Assembly: GCF_015694465.1 (NCBI RefSeq)
Contig: NZ_JADQDO010000008.1
Location: forward strand, 149,233-213,232
DNA length: 64,000 nucleotides
Source: Microvirga alba
Lineage (GTDB): Bacteria > Pseudomonadota > Alphaproteobacteria > Rhizobiales > Beijerinckiaceae
Direction of reading: 5' to 3'
This document shows positions 16,350 through 24,679 of this stretch, piece after piece. The stretch's first letter is position 1. Every line of letters starts with the position of its first letter. A program made the translations under genes and the position numbers. The notes below the pieces were generated by a model. It had not been told where the DNA came from and did not search any database. It saw nothing but the letters and a program-made list of their open reading frames with translations.

Positions 16350-17528
16350 ATGAGCAAAACAAGTCGTCCTGGGGAGGGCGTGCCGGTGCGAATAGCGGTT
16401 CTTGGGGGAGGGCCCGCGGGCCTTTACTTCTCCTACCTTTGGAAAAAGCGTCATCCGGAAGCCGAAATCACGTTGTTCGAGCAGAATCCTGCCGACGCGA
16501 CCTTCGGCTTCGGGGTTGTCTTCTCTGATCGCGCCCTGGACTTCCTGAGGGCTGACGACCCGGAGACGGTGGATCTTGTCGCTCCGCGAATGGAGACGTG
16601 GCAAGACATCACTCTTGTCCATGAGGGCGAGCGCATTGCCATCGATGGGGTAGGCTTCTCAGCAATCGGACGACTGGAGCTTCTTTTGCTCCTGCAGGAA
16701 CGCGTTTGTTCTGTCGGAATCGAGCCGCGATACAACGCCATTGTGCGATCGGTGGACGAGCTTGACGGCTTCGACCTGATCGTTGCTGCAGACGGCCTGA
16801 ATTCCCTGGTTCGCAGGACGTTCGAAGGCGATTTCAAGACGTCCCTGTCCTACCTCGACAACAAATTTGTCTGGTACGGCACCACCAAACGCTTCGACAC
16901 GTTGACGCAAACGTTCGTGACGACCGACGTCGGGACGTTCAATGCTCATCATTATCGCTATTCGCCGACAATGAGCACATTCATTGTCGAATGTGACCGC
17001 GCCACCTGGCTGCGCGCCGGTTTCGCTGAGATGTCCCAGGAGGACTCTCGCGCGTTTTGCGAAAACGTTTTCTCGGATGCGCTCGACGGGCAGGCACTGG
17101 TTTCCAACAAGTCCTTGTGGCGCAACTTTCCATGGCTTTGGAATGATCGCTGGTCGTTCCGCAACATGGTGCTTGTTGGCGACGCGCTCCACACGGCTCA
17201 TTTTTCCATCGGCTCAGGAACGCGGCTGGCGCTGGAGGATGTCGTCGCCCTCGTGAAGGCCCTTGAGGACGAACCGAATAACTTGCGTGCGGGCCTTGAG
17301 CGCTACGAAGCTGTTCGCCGTCCGATCGTCGAAAAGCTCGTCAACGCCTCCAAGACGAGCGCTGCCTGGTATGAGAATTTCCCGAAGCATCTCCATCTTT
17401 CTCCGCTCGATTTCGCACACAGCTACATCACGCGGTCGGGCCGCATCGATAACGAACGATTGAGGATGATGTCGCCCCGTTTCATGGCGCAATACGACGC
17501 TGCCTGCCCGACAGCCGCAGCAGAATAA
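16350..17528 (+). CDS. FAD-dependent aryl-CoA monooxygenase, salicylyl-CoA 5-hydroxylase-like
   Basis: A 392-residue protein. The dinucleotide-binding motif GGGPAGLYFSYLWKK lies at about 19-33. The SdgC / 2-aminobenzoyl-CoA monooxygenase group shows in FGFGVVFSDRALDFL (52-66), ADGLNSLVRRTFEG (147-160), NKFVWYGTTKRFDTL (171-185) and the second FAD site GDALHTAHFSIGSGTRLALED (277-297). Family enzymes hydroxylate the ring of CoA-activated salicylate or anthranilate using NAD(P)H and oxygen. With ligase, thioesterase and gentisate dioxygenase genes alongside, hydroxylation of salicylyl-CoA (or 3-hydroxybenzoyl-CoA) to gentisyl-CoA is the best reading. Unlike the double-length forms, it lacks the C-terminal old-yellow-enzyme domain. 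Confidence 0.88.
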   Translation: MSKTSRPGEGVPVRIAVLGGGPAGLYFSYLWKKRHPEAEITLFEQNPADATFGFGVVFSDRALDFLRADDPETVDLVAPRMETWQDITLVHEGERIAIDGVGFSAIGRLELLLLLQERVCSVGIEPRYNAIVRSVDELDGFDLIVAADGLNSLVRRTFEGDFKTSLSYLDNKFVWYGTTKRFDTLTQTFVTTDVGTFNAHHYRYSPTMSTFIVECDRATWLRAGFAEMSQEDSRAFCENVFSDALDGQALVSNKSLWRNFPWLWNDRWSFRNMVLVGDALHTAHFSIGSGTRLALEDVVALVKALEDEPNNLRAGLERYEAVRRPIVEKLVNASKTSAAWYENFPKHLHLSPLDFAHSYITRSGRIDNERLRMMSPRFMAQYDAACPTAAAE

Positions 17529-17547
17529 CCAAACCCTGGAGGCCTCG

Positions 17548-19197
17548 ATGCCAAACGCGCCAGCACAAGCACGCTGCGTCGATCCCGTTCCGCGAGAAAC
17601 CCCTGGGGCACGCGAGATCGGCTTTAGAATTCCGGAGCGCTACAACGCGTCTCGACTCTTGTTCGACAATCTCGACAAGGGGAGGGGAGAGCGCCTGGCA
17701 GTCACGGGGCCTGCCGGTGAGCGGACCTACGCTGAACTCTGTTCCGAGGCTTCCCAGTTCGGGCACGCTCTCCTGTCTCTGGGCCTTGGCCTGGGCGACC
17801 GCGTACTTCTCTTTCTGGAGGACACACCCGCATACCCGGCGGTCTTCTTCGGTGCACTCCGCGCGGGCCTTGTGCCTCTCTTGATCAACACGCTTACACC
17901 TTCTGACCTCCTGCAATTCTATCTGTCGGATTCCGGCACGAGGGTGGCGGTATCGGATGCGGCATTCGCCGATCGGTTTGACGCGGTGGCGTGCGCCGGC
18001 ACCAACCTGGAGACGCTCGTCGTCGTCAATGGCGATGCTCCCGGTGGATGCCCCGTGAAAACCATTGCCGCGGCATCCTGGGTCGAAAGTTTCCCGCGCA
18101 CACTTGCGCCGGCAGACACGCATCGCGACGACATGGCGTTCTGGATGTACTCATCCGGATCGACGGGACGACCGAAGGGTATCGTGCATCTGCAGCACGA
18201 CCTGGCCTACACGGCCGAAAGCTATTCACGCCACATCCTAGAACTGTCTGCCGACGATGTGTGCTTTTCGGTTCCCAAGATCTTTTTCGCGTATGGTCTC
18301 GGTAACTCCCTGACGTTTCCGTTTTCTGTCGGAGCGACAAGCGTTCTGCTGCCGGGGCAACCGAAGCCCTCTGCAATCTTTGAGACGATCAACAGGTACC
18401 GACCGACGGTCTTCTTCGGATTGCCGACGTTGTACACCGCACTCACCAAGGCTCCGGACGCGGGCACTGCCGATTTTTCGAGCCTGAGACTCGCCGTGTC
18501 CGCCGCAGAAATTCTCTCCGCCGAAGTCTTCAATGATTGGAAGGCCCTGACCGGCCGCGAGATCATCGAAGGTCTTGGATCGACCGAAGTGCTCCACATC
18601 TACCTGTCGAACACGGCCTCAACCAAAAAGCTCGGCGCCGCCGGTTGCCGCGTGCCGGGGTATGAGGTGACTCTCAAGGACAAGGAGGGTCGGGCGGTTT
18701 TGGCAGGCGAGGAAGGAATCCTCTGGGTCAGAGGCGACTCCAACACGCCATCTTATTGGAACCGTGCCGATAAAACGGCCGAGACCATACGCGATGGCGG
18801 GTGGATCTATACCGGCGATCGGTTCATTTGCGATGCCGACGGCTTTTACTTCTTCCGTGGCAGAGCCGACGATCTCGTGAAGATATCGGGCCAGTGGGTT
18901 TACCCGCTCGAAGTTGAGCTCTGTCTTGCGGACCATCCTGCCGTCAGGGAGTGCGCGGTTCTCGCCATCGAGCTTCCCGATCGCCGCATGACTTTGAAGG
19001 CGTTCGTCGTCGTCAACGATCAGAGCATCGAGCACGAACAGACGACGCGTCTTTTGCAGGATTTCGTCAAGTCGAAGCTCCTTCCATACAAATATCCGCG
19101 TGCCATCGAGTTCCTGAAGGAGCTGCCGAAGACGGGCACCGGAAAAATAGACCGCCAAAGCCTCCTGAAATCCGGCCACGTTTCCCGCACGGCATAG
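17548..19197 (+). CDS. Aryl-CoA ligase (benzoate/hydroxybenzoate-CoA ligase family)
   Basis: A 549-residue adenylate-forming enzyme. The ATP-binding loop MYSSGSTGRPKGIVH is at about 200-214, the family A5-type stretch IEGLGSTEVLHIYLSN near 345-360 (the benzoate-CoA ligase hallmark G-x-G-S-T-E), YTGDRF and the hinge FFRGRADDLVKISGQWVYP, with the C-terminal catalytic lysine at 533 in TGTGKIDRQSL. It activates an aromatic acid with ATP and CoA. The substrate is probably salicylate or another hydroxybenzoate, given the CoA-dependent hydroxylase gene before it and the gentisate dioxygenase gene after it. GGAGG precedes the ATG. The gap to the previous gene is 19 bases. Confidence 0.92.
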   Translation: MPNAPAQARCVDPVPRETPGAREIGFRIPERYNASRLLFDNLDKGRGERLAVTGPAGERTYAELCSEASQFGHALLSLGLGLGDRVLLFLEDTPAYPAVFFGALRAGLVPLLINTLTPSDLLQFYLSDSGTRVAVSDAAFADRFDAVACAGTNLETLVVVNGDAPGGCPVKTIAAASWVESFPRTLAPADTHRDDMAFWMYSSGSTGRPKGIVHLQHDLAYTAESYSRHILELSADDVCFSVPKIFFAYGLGNSLTFPFSVGATSVLLPGQPKPSAIFETINRYRPTVFFGLPTLYTALTKAPDAGTADFSSLRLAVSAAEILSAEVFNDWKALTGREIIEGLGSTEVLHIYLSNTASTKKLGAAGCRVPGYEVTLKDKEGRAVLAGEEGILWVRGDSNTPSYWNRADKTAETIRDGGWIYTGDRFICDADGFYFFRGRADDLVKISGQWVYPLEVELCLADHPAVRECAVLAIELPDRRMTLKAFVVVNDQSIEHEQTTRLLQDFVKSKLLPYKYPRAIEFLKELPKTGTGKIDRQSLLKSGHVSRTA

Positions 19198-19210
19198 AAA
19201 GAATTTTCTT

Positions 19211-20254
19211 ATGGAACCGAATGTGCAGCAAACTCCTGAGCGCCTTGCGTTCTACAACAAGATCGACCAGCAGAACATGTCGGCGCTCTGGAATGTCATG
19301 GGCGCTTTGATCACCCCGGAACCTCGAAGCGCTTGCCAGCCGTCTCTCTGGCGCTTCGATGCCATTCGGGATTATATGCTCGAAGCCGGAGCTCTGATTA
19401 CGGCGAAGGAAGCTGAGCGTCGCGTCCTGATCTTGGAGAATCCCGGACTGCGCGGCCAGTCCAAGATCACCACGTCGCTGTATGCCGGCGTTCAATTGGT
19501 GCAGCCGGGTGAGGTCGCTCCCGCCCACCGTCATAGCCAGTCCGCCCTTAGGTTCGTTCTGGAGGGAAAGGGCGCGCATACGGCTGTCGACGGCGAGCGA
19601 ACCGTGATGGAGCCGGGCGACTTCGTCATCACGCCGTCCTTCACATGGCATGATCACGGGAACTCCTCATCCGAGCCGATGTTCTGGCTCGATGGTCTCG
19701 ACATTCCGCTGGTTCAGTTCTTCGACGCATCGTTTGCCGAAGGTCTTGATGAAGACGAGCAACCGATCAAGCGTGCGGCCGGGGATTCGTTCGCAAGATA
19801 CGGTCACAACCTCCTGCCCGTGGGATTGAAGCGCGCATCCAAAACTTCGCCCGTGTTCAACTATCCCTATCAACACACCCGCGAGGCCCTTGAGGTCGCC
19901 AAGCGTCAGGACGAGTGGGATCCGTGCCACGGCCTGAAGTTGCGCTACACCAATCCGGTAACGGGCGACTATGCCATGCCGACCATTGGCACCTTCATTC
20001 AGCTTCTGCCGAAAGGCTTCTCGACATCGCGGTACCGCTCCACCGATGCAACCGTCTTCGTGCCCATCGAGGGACGCGGCCGGACGCGCGTCGGCGACAA
20101 GGTCTTCGAGTGGGGACCGAAGGACATCTTCATCGTGCCGAGCTGGCAATGGGTGACGCACGAGGCCGATGAGGAGGCCGTCATGTTCAGCTACTCCGAC
20201 CGGCCCGTGCAGGAAAAACTCGACCTGTTCCGCGAAGATCGCGGCAACGTTTGA
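19211..20254 (+). CDS. Gentisate 1,2-dioxygenase
   Basis: A 347-residue bicupin. The iron-binding motif of the N-terminal cupin is APAHRHSQSALRFVLEGKG (His106, His108) with FTWHDHGN (His147, His149) further on. The C-terminal cupin keeps RYRSTDATVFVPIEGRGRTRV and VPSWQWVTHEADEE. The preceding PRSACQPSLWRFDAIRDYM segment is typical of gentisate and 1-hydroxy-2-naphthoate dioxygenases. It opens gentisate between the carboxyl- and hydroxyl-bearing carbons to give maleylpyruvate. The length is normal. The downstream genes for maleylpyruvate isomerase and fumarylpyruvate hydrolase support gentisate as substrate. Confidence 0.93.
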   Translation: MEPNVQQTPERLAFYNKIDQQNMSALWNVMGALITPEPRSACQPSLWRFDAIRDYMLEAGALITAKEAERRVLILENPGLRGQSKITTSLYAGVQLVQPGEVAPAHRHSQSALRFVLEGKGAHTAVDGERTVMEPGDFVITPSFTWHDHGNSSSEPMFWLDGLDIPLVQFFDASFAEGLDEDEQPIKRAAGDSFARYGHNLLPVGLKRASKTSPVFNYPYQHTREALEVAKRQDEWDPCHGLKLRYTNPVTGDYAMPTIGTFIQLLPKGFSTSRYRSTDATVFVPIEGRGRTRVGDKVFEWGPKDIFIVPSWQWVTHEADEEAVMFSYSDRPVQEKLDLFREDRGNV

Positions 20255-20268
20255 AAAGAGATCGATCA

Positions 20269-20991
20269 ATGACCCGTTTTATCTTTACTCCGGCGGAGGT
20301 CCCGTCGGTCGCCGTGCATGGCGAAGAGGGACGCTTCCCCATTCGGCGGATCTTCTGCGTCGGGCGAAATTATGCGGCACACGCACGAGAGATGGGTAAG
20401 GATCCGGAACGGGAACCCCCCTTCTTTTTCACGAAGCCTTCCGACGCTGTCGTCGATAACGGCGCGAAGATTCCGTATCCGCCGGAAACATCGAACTTCC
20501 ACTACGAGATCGAGCTCGTTGTGGCGATCGGAACTGCGGGAGAGAATGTTCCTGTCGAGAAAGCGCTCGATCTGGTTTACGGATACGCGGTCGGGATAGA
20601 CCTCACGCGCCGGGACCTCCAGCTCGAGGCGCGGGACAAAGGACGGCCGTGGGACTGGGGCAAAGCGTTCGATCAGTCCGCTCCTTGCGCGCCGATCCAC
20701 AGGGCGCAATCCGTCGGACATCCGGCTACGGGGCGTATCTGGTTGGCAGTCAACGGTGAGATCAGGCAGGACGCCGATGTTTCGGAACTGATCTGGCCGG
20801 TCGCCGACATCGTGTCCATTCTCTCGCGCTCCATGAAGTTGAAGCCGGGCGATCTGATTTACACTGGCACGCCTGCCGGGGTCGGGGCGATTCTCCCAGG
20901 GGATACGGTGACCGGCGGTATCGATGGGTTGGGCGAGATCGCGATCACCATCGAAGCAGGGTCGCGGGCCGCCGGGCGAAAGGTTGCCTGA
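20269..20991 (+). CDS. Fumarylpyruvate hydrolase (FAH family)
   Basis: A 240-residue FAH-domain protein: RRIFCVGRNYAAHAREMG near residue 26, then PPFFFTKPSDAVVDNG, the acidic metal ligands in HYEIELVVAIG, YAVGIDLTRRDLQ and the closing GDLIYTGTPAGVGAI. This short form, with FTKPSDAV and DLTRRDLQ, is the fumarylpyruvate hydrolase / NagK type, which splits fumarylpyruvate into fumarate and pyruvate, the last step of the gentisate route. ATG 20269 is 14 bases after the dioxygenase stop; an earlier TTG (20251) overlaps it and lacks support. Confidence 0.92.
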   Translation: MTRFIFTPAEVPSVAVHGEEGRFPIRRIFCVGRNYAAHAREMGKDPEREPPFFFTKPSDAVVDNGAKIPYPPETSNFHYEIELVVAIGTAGENVPVEKALDLVYGYAVGIDLTRRDLQLEARDKGRPWDWGKAFDQSAPCAPIHRAQSVGHPATGRIWLAVNGEIRQDADVSELIWPVADIVSILSRSMKLKPGDLIYTGTPAGVGAILPGDTVTGGIDGLGEIAITIEAGSRAAGRKVA

Positions 20992-20995
20992 GGCG

Positions 20996-21643
20996 ATGAC
21001 CCCGATCCTTCACAACTACTTCCGGAGCTCGACATCCTTTCGCGTGCGCGTTGCGCTCGCTCTCAAGGGTGTCGAGTACGAGTACCGTGCCTACCATCTG
21101 CGGAAAGGCGAACAGAAGGGGACGGAATATCGGGCGATCAACCCGCAAGGTCTCGTGCCGGCCCTCACATGGACCGATGGGAGCGTCTACACGCAATCCC
21201 TCGCCATTATCGAGTTCCTGGACGAGGCTATTCCCGAGCCGCCGCTGCTGCCGCGCCATCCCGCTCATCGTGCCCGTGTCCGTTCGCTCGCCCAGATGAT
21301 CGCGATGGATATCCACCCTATCAATAATCTGCGCGTTCTCGATGTGCTCCGCACCCGCTTCGGTGCGGACGATGACGCCGTTGCCGAGTGGTTTCGCCTT
21401 TGGGTCGGCGAGACCTTCGGGACACTCGAGCACCGACTGGCGCAAGAGCCGGAAACCGGCGCGTTCTGCCACGGCAACGACGTTACCATCGCCGATCTGT
21501 GTCTCGTCGCGCAGGTTGCAAATAATGCCCGGTTCGATGTCGACATGACCGCCTATCCGACGATCCGACGTATTTACGAGACCTGCATGGCTCTCCCGGC
21601 CTTCCAAGGGGCCGCCCCTCGCCATCAACCCGATGCGGAGTAA
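20996..21643 (+). CDS. Maleylpyruvate isomerase (zeta-class glutathione transferase)
   Basis: A 215-residue protein. The N-terminal thioredoxin-like domain holds the zeta-class motif SSTSFRVRVALALKGV (11-26) and NPQGLVPALTW with the glutathione-binding SLAIIEFLDE. A C-terminal helical domain follows with HPINNLRVLDVL. Zeta-class enzymes isomerise maleylpyruvate or maleylacetoacetate using glutathione. Here the partner genes favour maleylpyruvate to fumarylpyruvate. The gene starts four bases after the hydrolase stop and closes the operon. No intrinsic terminator is evident just downstream. Confidence 0.92.
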   Translation: MTPILHNYFRSSTSFRVRVALALKGVEYEYRAYHLRKGEQKGTEYRAINPQGLVPALTWTDGSVYTQSLAIIEFLDEAIPEPPLLPRHPAHRARVRSLAQMIAMDIHPINNLRVLDVLRTRFGADDDAVAEWFRLWVGETFGTLEHRLAQEPETGAFCHGNDVTIADLCLVAQVANNARFDVDMTAYPTIRRIYETCMALPAFQGAAPRHQPDAE

Positions 21644-21781
21644 CTGAGTAACCCAGGCGGCCGCACTGAATTGACATAGGTCATGAGACATACGGGCGGA
21701 ATCGGGCGCGACGAAGCCTCCGTCAATTCACGAGGAGGCGACCCGGTGCGTGCACAGCGGAGTTGCAGACGCCCGTCATCC

Positions 21782-21991
21782 TCACCCGCCACCGCTTTCC
21801 CGGTGAGGCGAGCGGTTCTCCTCTTTGATCACGATGCAATTGGAATTTTTTCCGTCGACCCGTGGCCTCCGTGACCGCAGGTCGTCCATTTGACGACGCC
21901 GTTCGGCCTCATTTAATCTGAACTGGTACAGCGCTTGCGCGGTAGGCGTTGAAATGGACTTGCCGATTGGCGCATGCCACGAGCCAGGCAT
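21782..21991 (-). CDS. Possible small protein of unknown function
   Basis: A 69-residue frame starting MPGSWHAPIGKSISTPTAQA, with a polar helical middle (LYQFRLNEAERRRQMDDLRS) and a basic end. GAGGA lies seven bases before the ATG at 21991, which is the main reason to list it. No family is recognised. It diverges from the BrnA-type gene, with 81 bases between starts. The flanks 21644-21781 and 21992-22072 hold nothing else that I can support. Confidence 0.35.
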   Translation of the reverse strand: MPGSWHAPIGKSISTPTAQALYQFRLNEAERRRQMDDLRSRRPRVDGKNSNCIVIKEENRSPHRESGGG

Positions 21992-22072
21992 ATTTCATCC
22001 TCGGTGCTGGCCGTTCAGCGCCTAAGGTTCTCGTCACGCCTCACAGCAATCGCATTGACCCTGGAGCTAGCG

Positions 22073-22312
22073 ATGTCCAAGCCGCCCTATAGAACCCGCT
22101 CGACAACCGATCCGCTCAAAGCAGCGGAAGCCGCGTTCAAAAAAGTGACGACCAAGCCTGCGGAACCAGCGCCGAAGGCGCCGTCTATTCCGGGCGCAAA
22201 GGAGATGGTGTCCTTGCGTATTGATCGCGACGTTCTCGATTACTTTCAGGAGGATGGGCCGGGCTGGCAGGACAGGATCAACGAGGCCCTGAGGAAGGCC
22301 GCCGGGAAGTAG
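22073..22312 (+). CDS. BrnA-type antitoxin / short DNA-binding protein
   Basis: A 79-residue protein from ATG 22073, with GGAG nine bases upstream. The basic, proline-rich N-terminus is followed by KEMVSLRIDRDVLDYFQEDG and PGWQDRINEALRKAAGK, the pattern of the BrnA/CopG-like C-terminus (strand VSLRIDRDVLDYF, then a helix with W-Q-x-R-I-N-x-A-L-R). BrnA normally neutralises the BrnT toxin encoded directly before it, but no BrnT-like frame lies beside this gene, so it looks orphaned or acts as a plain regulator. Confidence 0.7.
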   Translation: MSKPPYRTRSTTDPLKAAEAAFKKVTTKPAEPAPKAPSIPGAKEMVSLRIDRDVLDYFQEDGPGWQDRINEALRKAAGK

Positions 22313-22467
22313 GCTTTCTCCGACTGGGGCCGGTCGTGCCGTGAGGCGCTGGCAAATTTCCCGGTAATTGTTGATCCGATCGACAAGAACCGTCTCTTCC
22401 GTTGCGTAAGTTGACGCGAAATGCCAACGGTGACGTGCAGCAACAAACTCATTTAAGGGGCAATGGA

Positions 22468-22887
22468 ATGGGCGAGGCATCGATCTGGCACGGGGCTATC
22501 GTTCTGATCTTCATCGTGCTTCCAATCGTCCTTCCCATCGTCCTGAAGCTTTGCGGCGTCGGCGCGAAGCGCATCATGATGAAGAACCATGTCACCGGAC
22601 AGCTCAAGTCGGGCTTTTATGGGTATTCCTGGACCTACTTGCTGTTCGGCTTTTGGGTGCCGTTGATCAGAGGCGAGCTCGGAGTGGCCGCTCTCCATCT
22701 CCTGTTCTCGCTCGTGACCATGGGGCTCTGGCAGCTGATCGTGAGCTTCCTCTACAACAAACAATACACAAACCGCCTGATCGAAAAGGGGTTTAGGTTC
22801 TCAGAGACGCTTGAGAAGAACCAGCTCGCGGCCGCCTCTGTCGGTGTCGATCTCGCCATTCATCAGGGGCATGCGGCTCAGGCTTGA
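22468..22887 (+). CDS. Small membrane protein of unknown function
   Basis: A 139-residue protein. A first membrane segment is near the N-terminus (WHGAIVLIFIVLPIVLPIVL), followed by a short cytoplasmic part with FYGYSWTYLLFGFWVPLIRG and a second hydrophobic region, ELGVAALHLLFSLVTMGLW. The G-x-SW-x-x-x-x-FGFW-P-x-x-RG pattern is seen in small bacterial proteins of the DUF2628/HrgC type. The role is unknown. AAGGGG lies seven bases before ATG 22468. It stands alone and converges with the MFS gene. Confidence 0.72.
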   Translation: MGEASIWHGAIVLIFIVLPIVLPIVLKLCGVGAKRIMMKNHVTGQLKSGFYGYSWTYLLFGFWVPLIRGELGVAALHLLFSLVTMGLWQLIVSFLYNKQYTNRLIEKGFRFSETLEKNQLAAASVGVDLAIHQGHAAQA

Positions 22888-22964
22888 AAACAGTTTGCGA
22901 GAGCGGCTGTCTGTTTCCTCGCATTTCGCAATCGATCTGGCGGGCCATCCCGCCAGCTCAGATG

Positions 22965-24479
22965 TCAGTCGAGATCGGTTGCCGACGCGGATGGCGGAAG
23001 GGCGGATCGATAGCCGAAATAAGCGCTCAAGATCGCTGCTAAAGAGCAGATGAGAGCGACCAGGCCAAATCCACCGATCATCGCCCGTGCGTAAAGTGTC
23101 GGCAGCGATGCGATGAATCCACTGTCGAATGAGGTTGGAACAGGCAGGGGTGCCCCGAAGGTCGCCTGCGCGAAAAGCGCTTTTGTTCGCATGTCGGCAG
23201 ACATCGCAGAGGCTTGGAAGCCGATTGTCGCGATGGCGCCGAGGCCCGCGACCGCGATGAGGCCAGCGACGCGTGAGATCGCGTTGTTGATGCCCGACGC
23301 AACGCCTGCTCGCTCGGTCGAGACGGCGTTCATCACCGTCGTCGAGAGGGGCGCGACGGTGATGCCCATCCCAAACCCCATGAGCAGCATGACGGGAACG
23401 ATGGCGGACCAGTAGCTGCCGTTCGCGACGGCGGGGATGAGCAGCGCGAAACTGATTCCCGTCAGAATGGGTCCCACGGTCAGGAGAATCCGGGCGCCGA
23501 ACCGATCCGCCAGCACGCCGCCCGATCGGGAGAGCAGGGCCATCACCACGGTGAAAGGCAGGAACACGGAGCCGGCTTCAGCCGCCGAGTAACCGTGCGC
23601 CTCGATGAGCGTGGTGGGAAGAAAGAACAGGGCCCCGGCCAGGGCGAAGTAGAGCAGGAGCGTCAACGCGTTGACGGAAGCAAACGCTCGGACATGAAAA
23701 AGATCGAGGGGCATCATCGGGGCGTCCGCTCGTCTCTCATGCATGACGAACGCGACGAGAAGCACCGCGCCGGAGAGCGTGGCGAGAGGTGCGATCGCCT
23801 GATTGCCGGCCGTCTCTCCGAGCGCCGTCAGGCCGTAGGTCAGCGCTCCCAGACCCGTCACGGCGAGAGCAGCCCCCGGCCAGTCCATCCGGGTATCCGC
23901 CGAGGCGGGCCTCGCGGGCACGTGCCGCCAACACAGCCACAAGGCCAGTGCGGCGACCGGGACGTTGATCCAGAAGATCGCCTGCCACGGTCCGATATCG
24001 ATCAGCCAGCCTCCGAGGATGGGTCCGAGCGCTGCGGCGATGCCGGAGGCCGCCGCCCAGGTTCCGATCGCCTTTCCACGCTCGGCCGGGGGGAAGTTGG
24101 TGCTGATCAGCGCCAGCGAGCCGGGCACCATCAGGGCCCCGCCAATCCCTTGCACAGAGCGGGCAGCGATCAGCATGTCCGCCGATCCGGCAAGACCGCA
24201 CCAGAGGGAAGCGAGGCCGAACAGACCGATTCCAATCATGAAGATCCGCTTGAGCCCGTAGGCATCGCCCGCCGCGCCGCCCAGCAGGAGCAGGGCGGAG
24301 AGGGTGAGGGCGTAGGCATTGGTGATCCACTGCACCTGAGAAAGTGAGGCGCCCAGGCTCTCGCGCATCCGAGGGATGGCGACGGTAATCACCGTGCCGT
24401 CGATGAAGGCGAGGCTGGAGGCCAAAATCGCCGCCCAGATGACATAAGACCTGGCCTCGACCGGACAGGGACGGTCCAT
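22965..24479 (-). CDS. MFS drug efflux transporter, DHA2 (EmrB/QacA) family
   Basis: A 504-residue protein with 14 hydrophobic segments. Motifs include ILASSLAFIDGTVITVAIPRM in helix 1 (motif D1 of the DHA2 family), LLLGGAAGDAYGLKRIFMIG (motif A), IAARSVQGIGGALMVPGSLALI (motif B) and AASGIAAALGPILGGWLI (motif C, the antiporter motif). Such proteins export drugs or toxic organics in exchange for protons. No local regulator or membrane-fusion partner is encoded beside it. It diverges from ahpC with about 200 bases between starts. Confidence 0.92.
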   Translation of the reverse strand: MDRPCPVEARSYVIWAAILASSLAFIDGTVITVAIPRMRESLGASLSQVQWITNAYALTLSALLLLGGAAGDAYGLKRIFMIGIGLFGLASLWCGLAGSADMLIAARSVQGIGGALMVPGSLALISTNFPPAERGKAIGTWAAASGIAAALGPILGGWLIDIGPWQAIFWINVPVAALALWLCWRHVPARPASADTRMDWPGAALAVTGLGALTYGLTALGETAGNQAIAPLATLSGAVLLVAFVMHERRADAPMMPLDLFHVRAFASVNALTLLLYFALAGALFFLPTTLIEAHGYSAAEAGSVFLPFTVVMALLSRSGGVLADRFGARILLTVGPILTGISFALLIPAVANGSYWSAIVPVMLLMGFGMGITVAPLSTTVMNAVSTERAGVASGINNAISRVAGLIAVAGLGAIATIGFQASAMSADMRTKALFAQATFGAPLPVPTSFDSGFIASLPTLYARAMIGGFGLVALICSLAAILSAYFGYRSALPPSASATDLD

Positions 24480-24679
24480 GAGAGGGCGTTCCTCGTTCGG
24501 CCCCTATGCTAACGCGGAACGGCCGAAGGCTGAACCATTGTTTCGGGGGTATTGCTTCGCGGCCAACGCATTGTGCAAATGCGAAGAAGTGGGTTGTCAT
24601 CTCAAGCCGCGCCGGACATAGACAGCCTCGCACAGGGTGCCTCTGCGCCCGAGACATCCGATCGTTGAGGAGTGATGGA

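Noticed and set aside
1913..22072. Second copy of the tRNA-Glu 3' end as an attachment site
   Set aside because: Looked for TTCGAGTCCCCTAGGGAGCG-like text by eye and found none; an aligned search would be needed to exclude a diverged copy.
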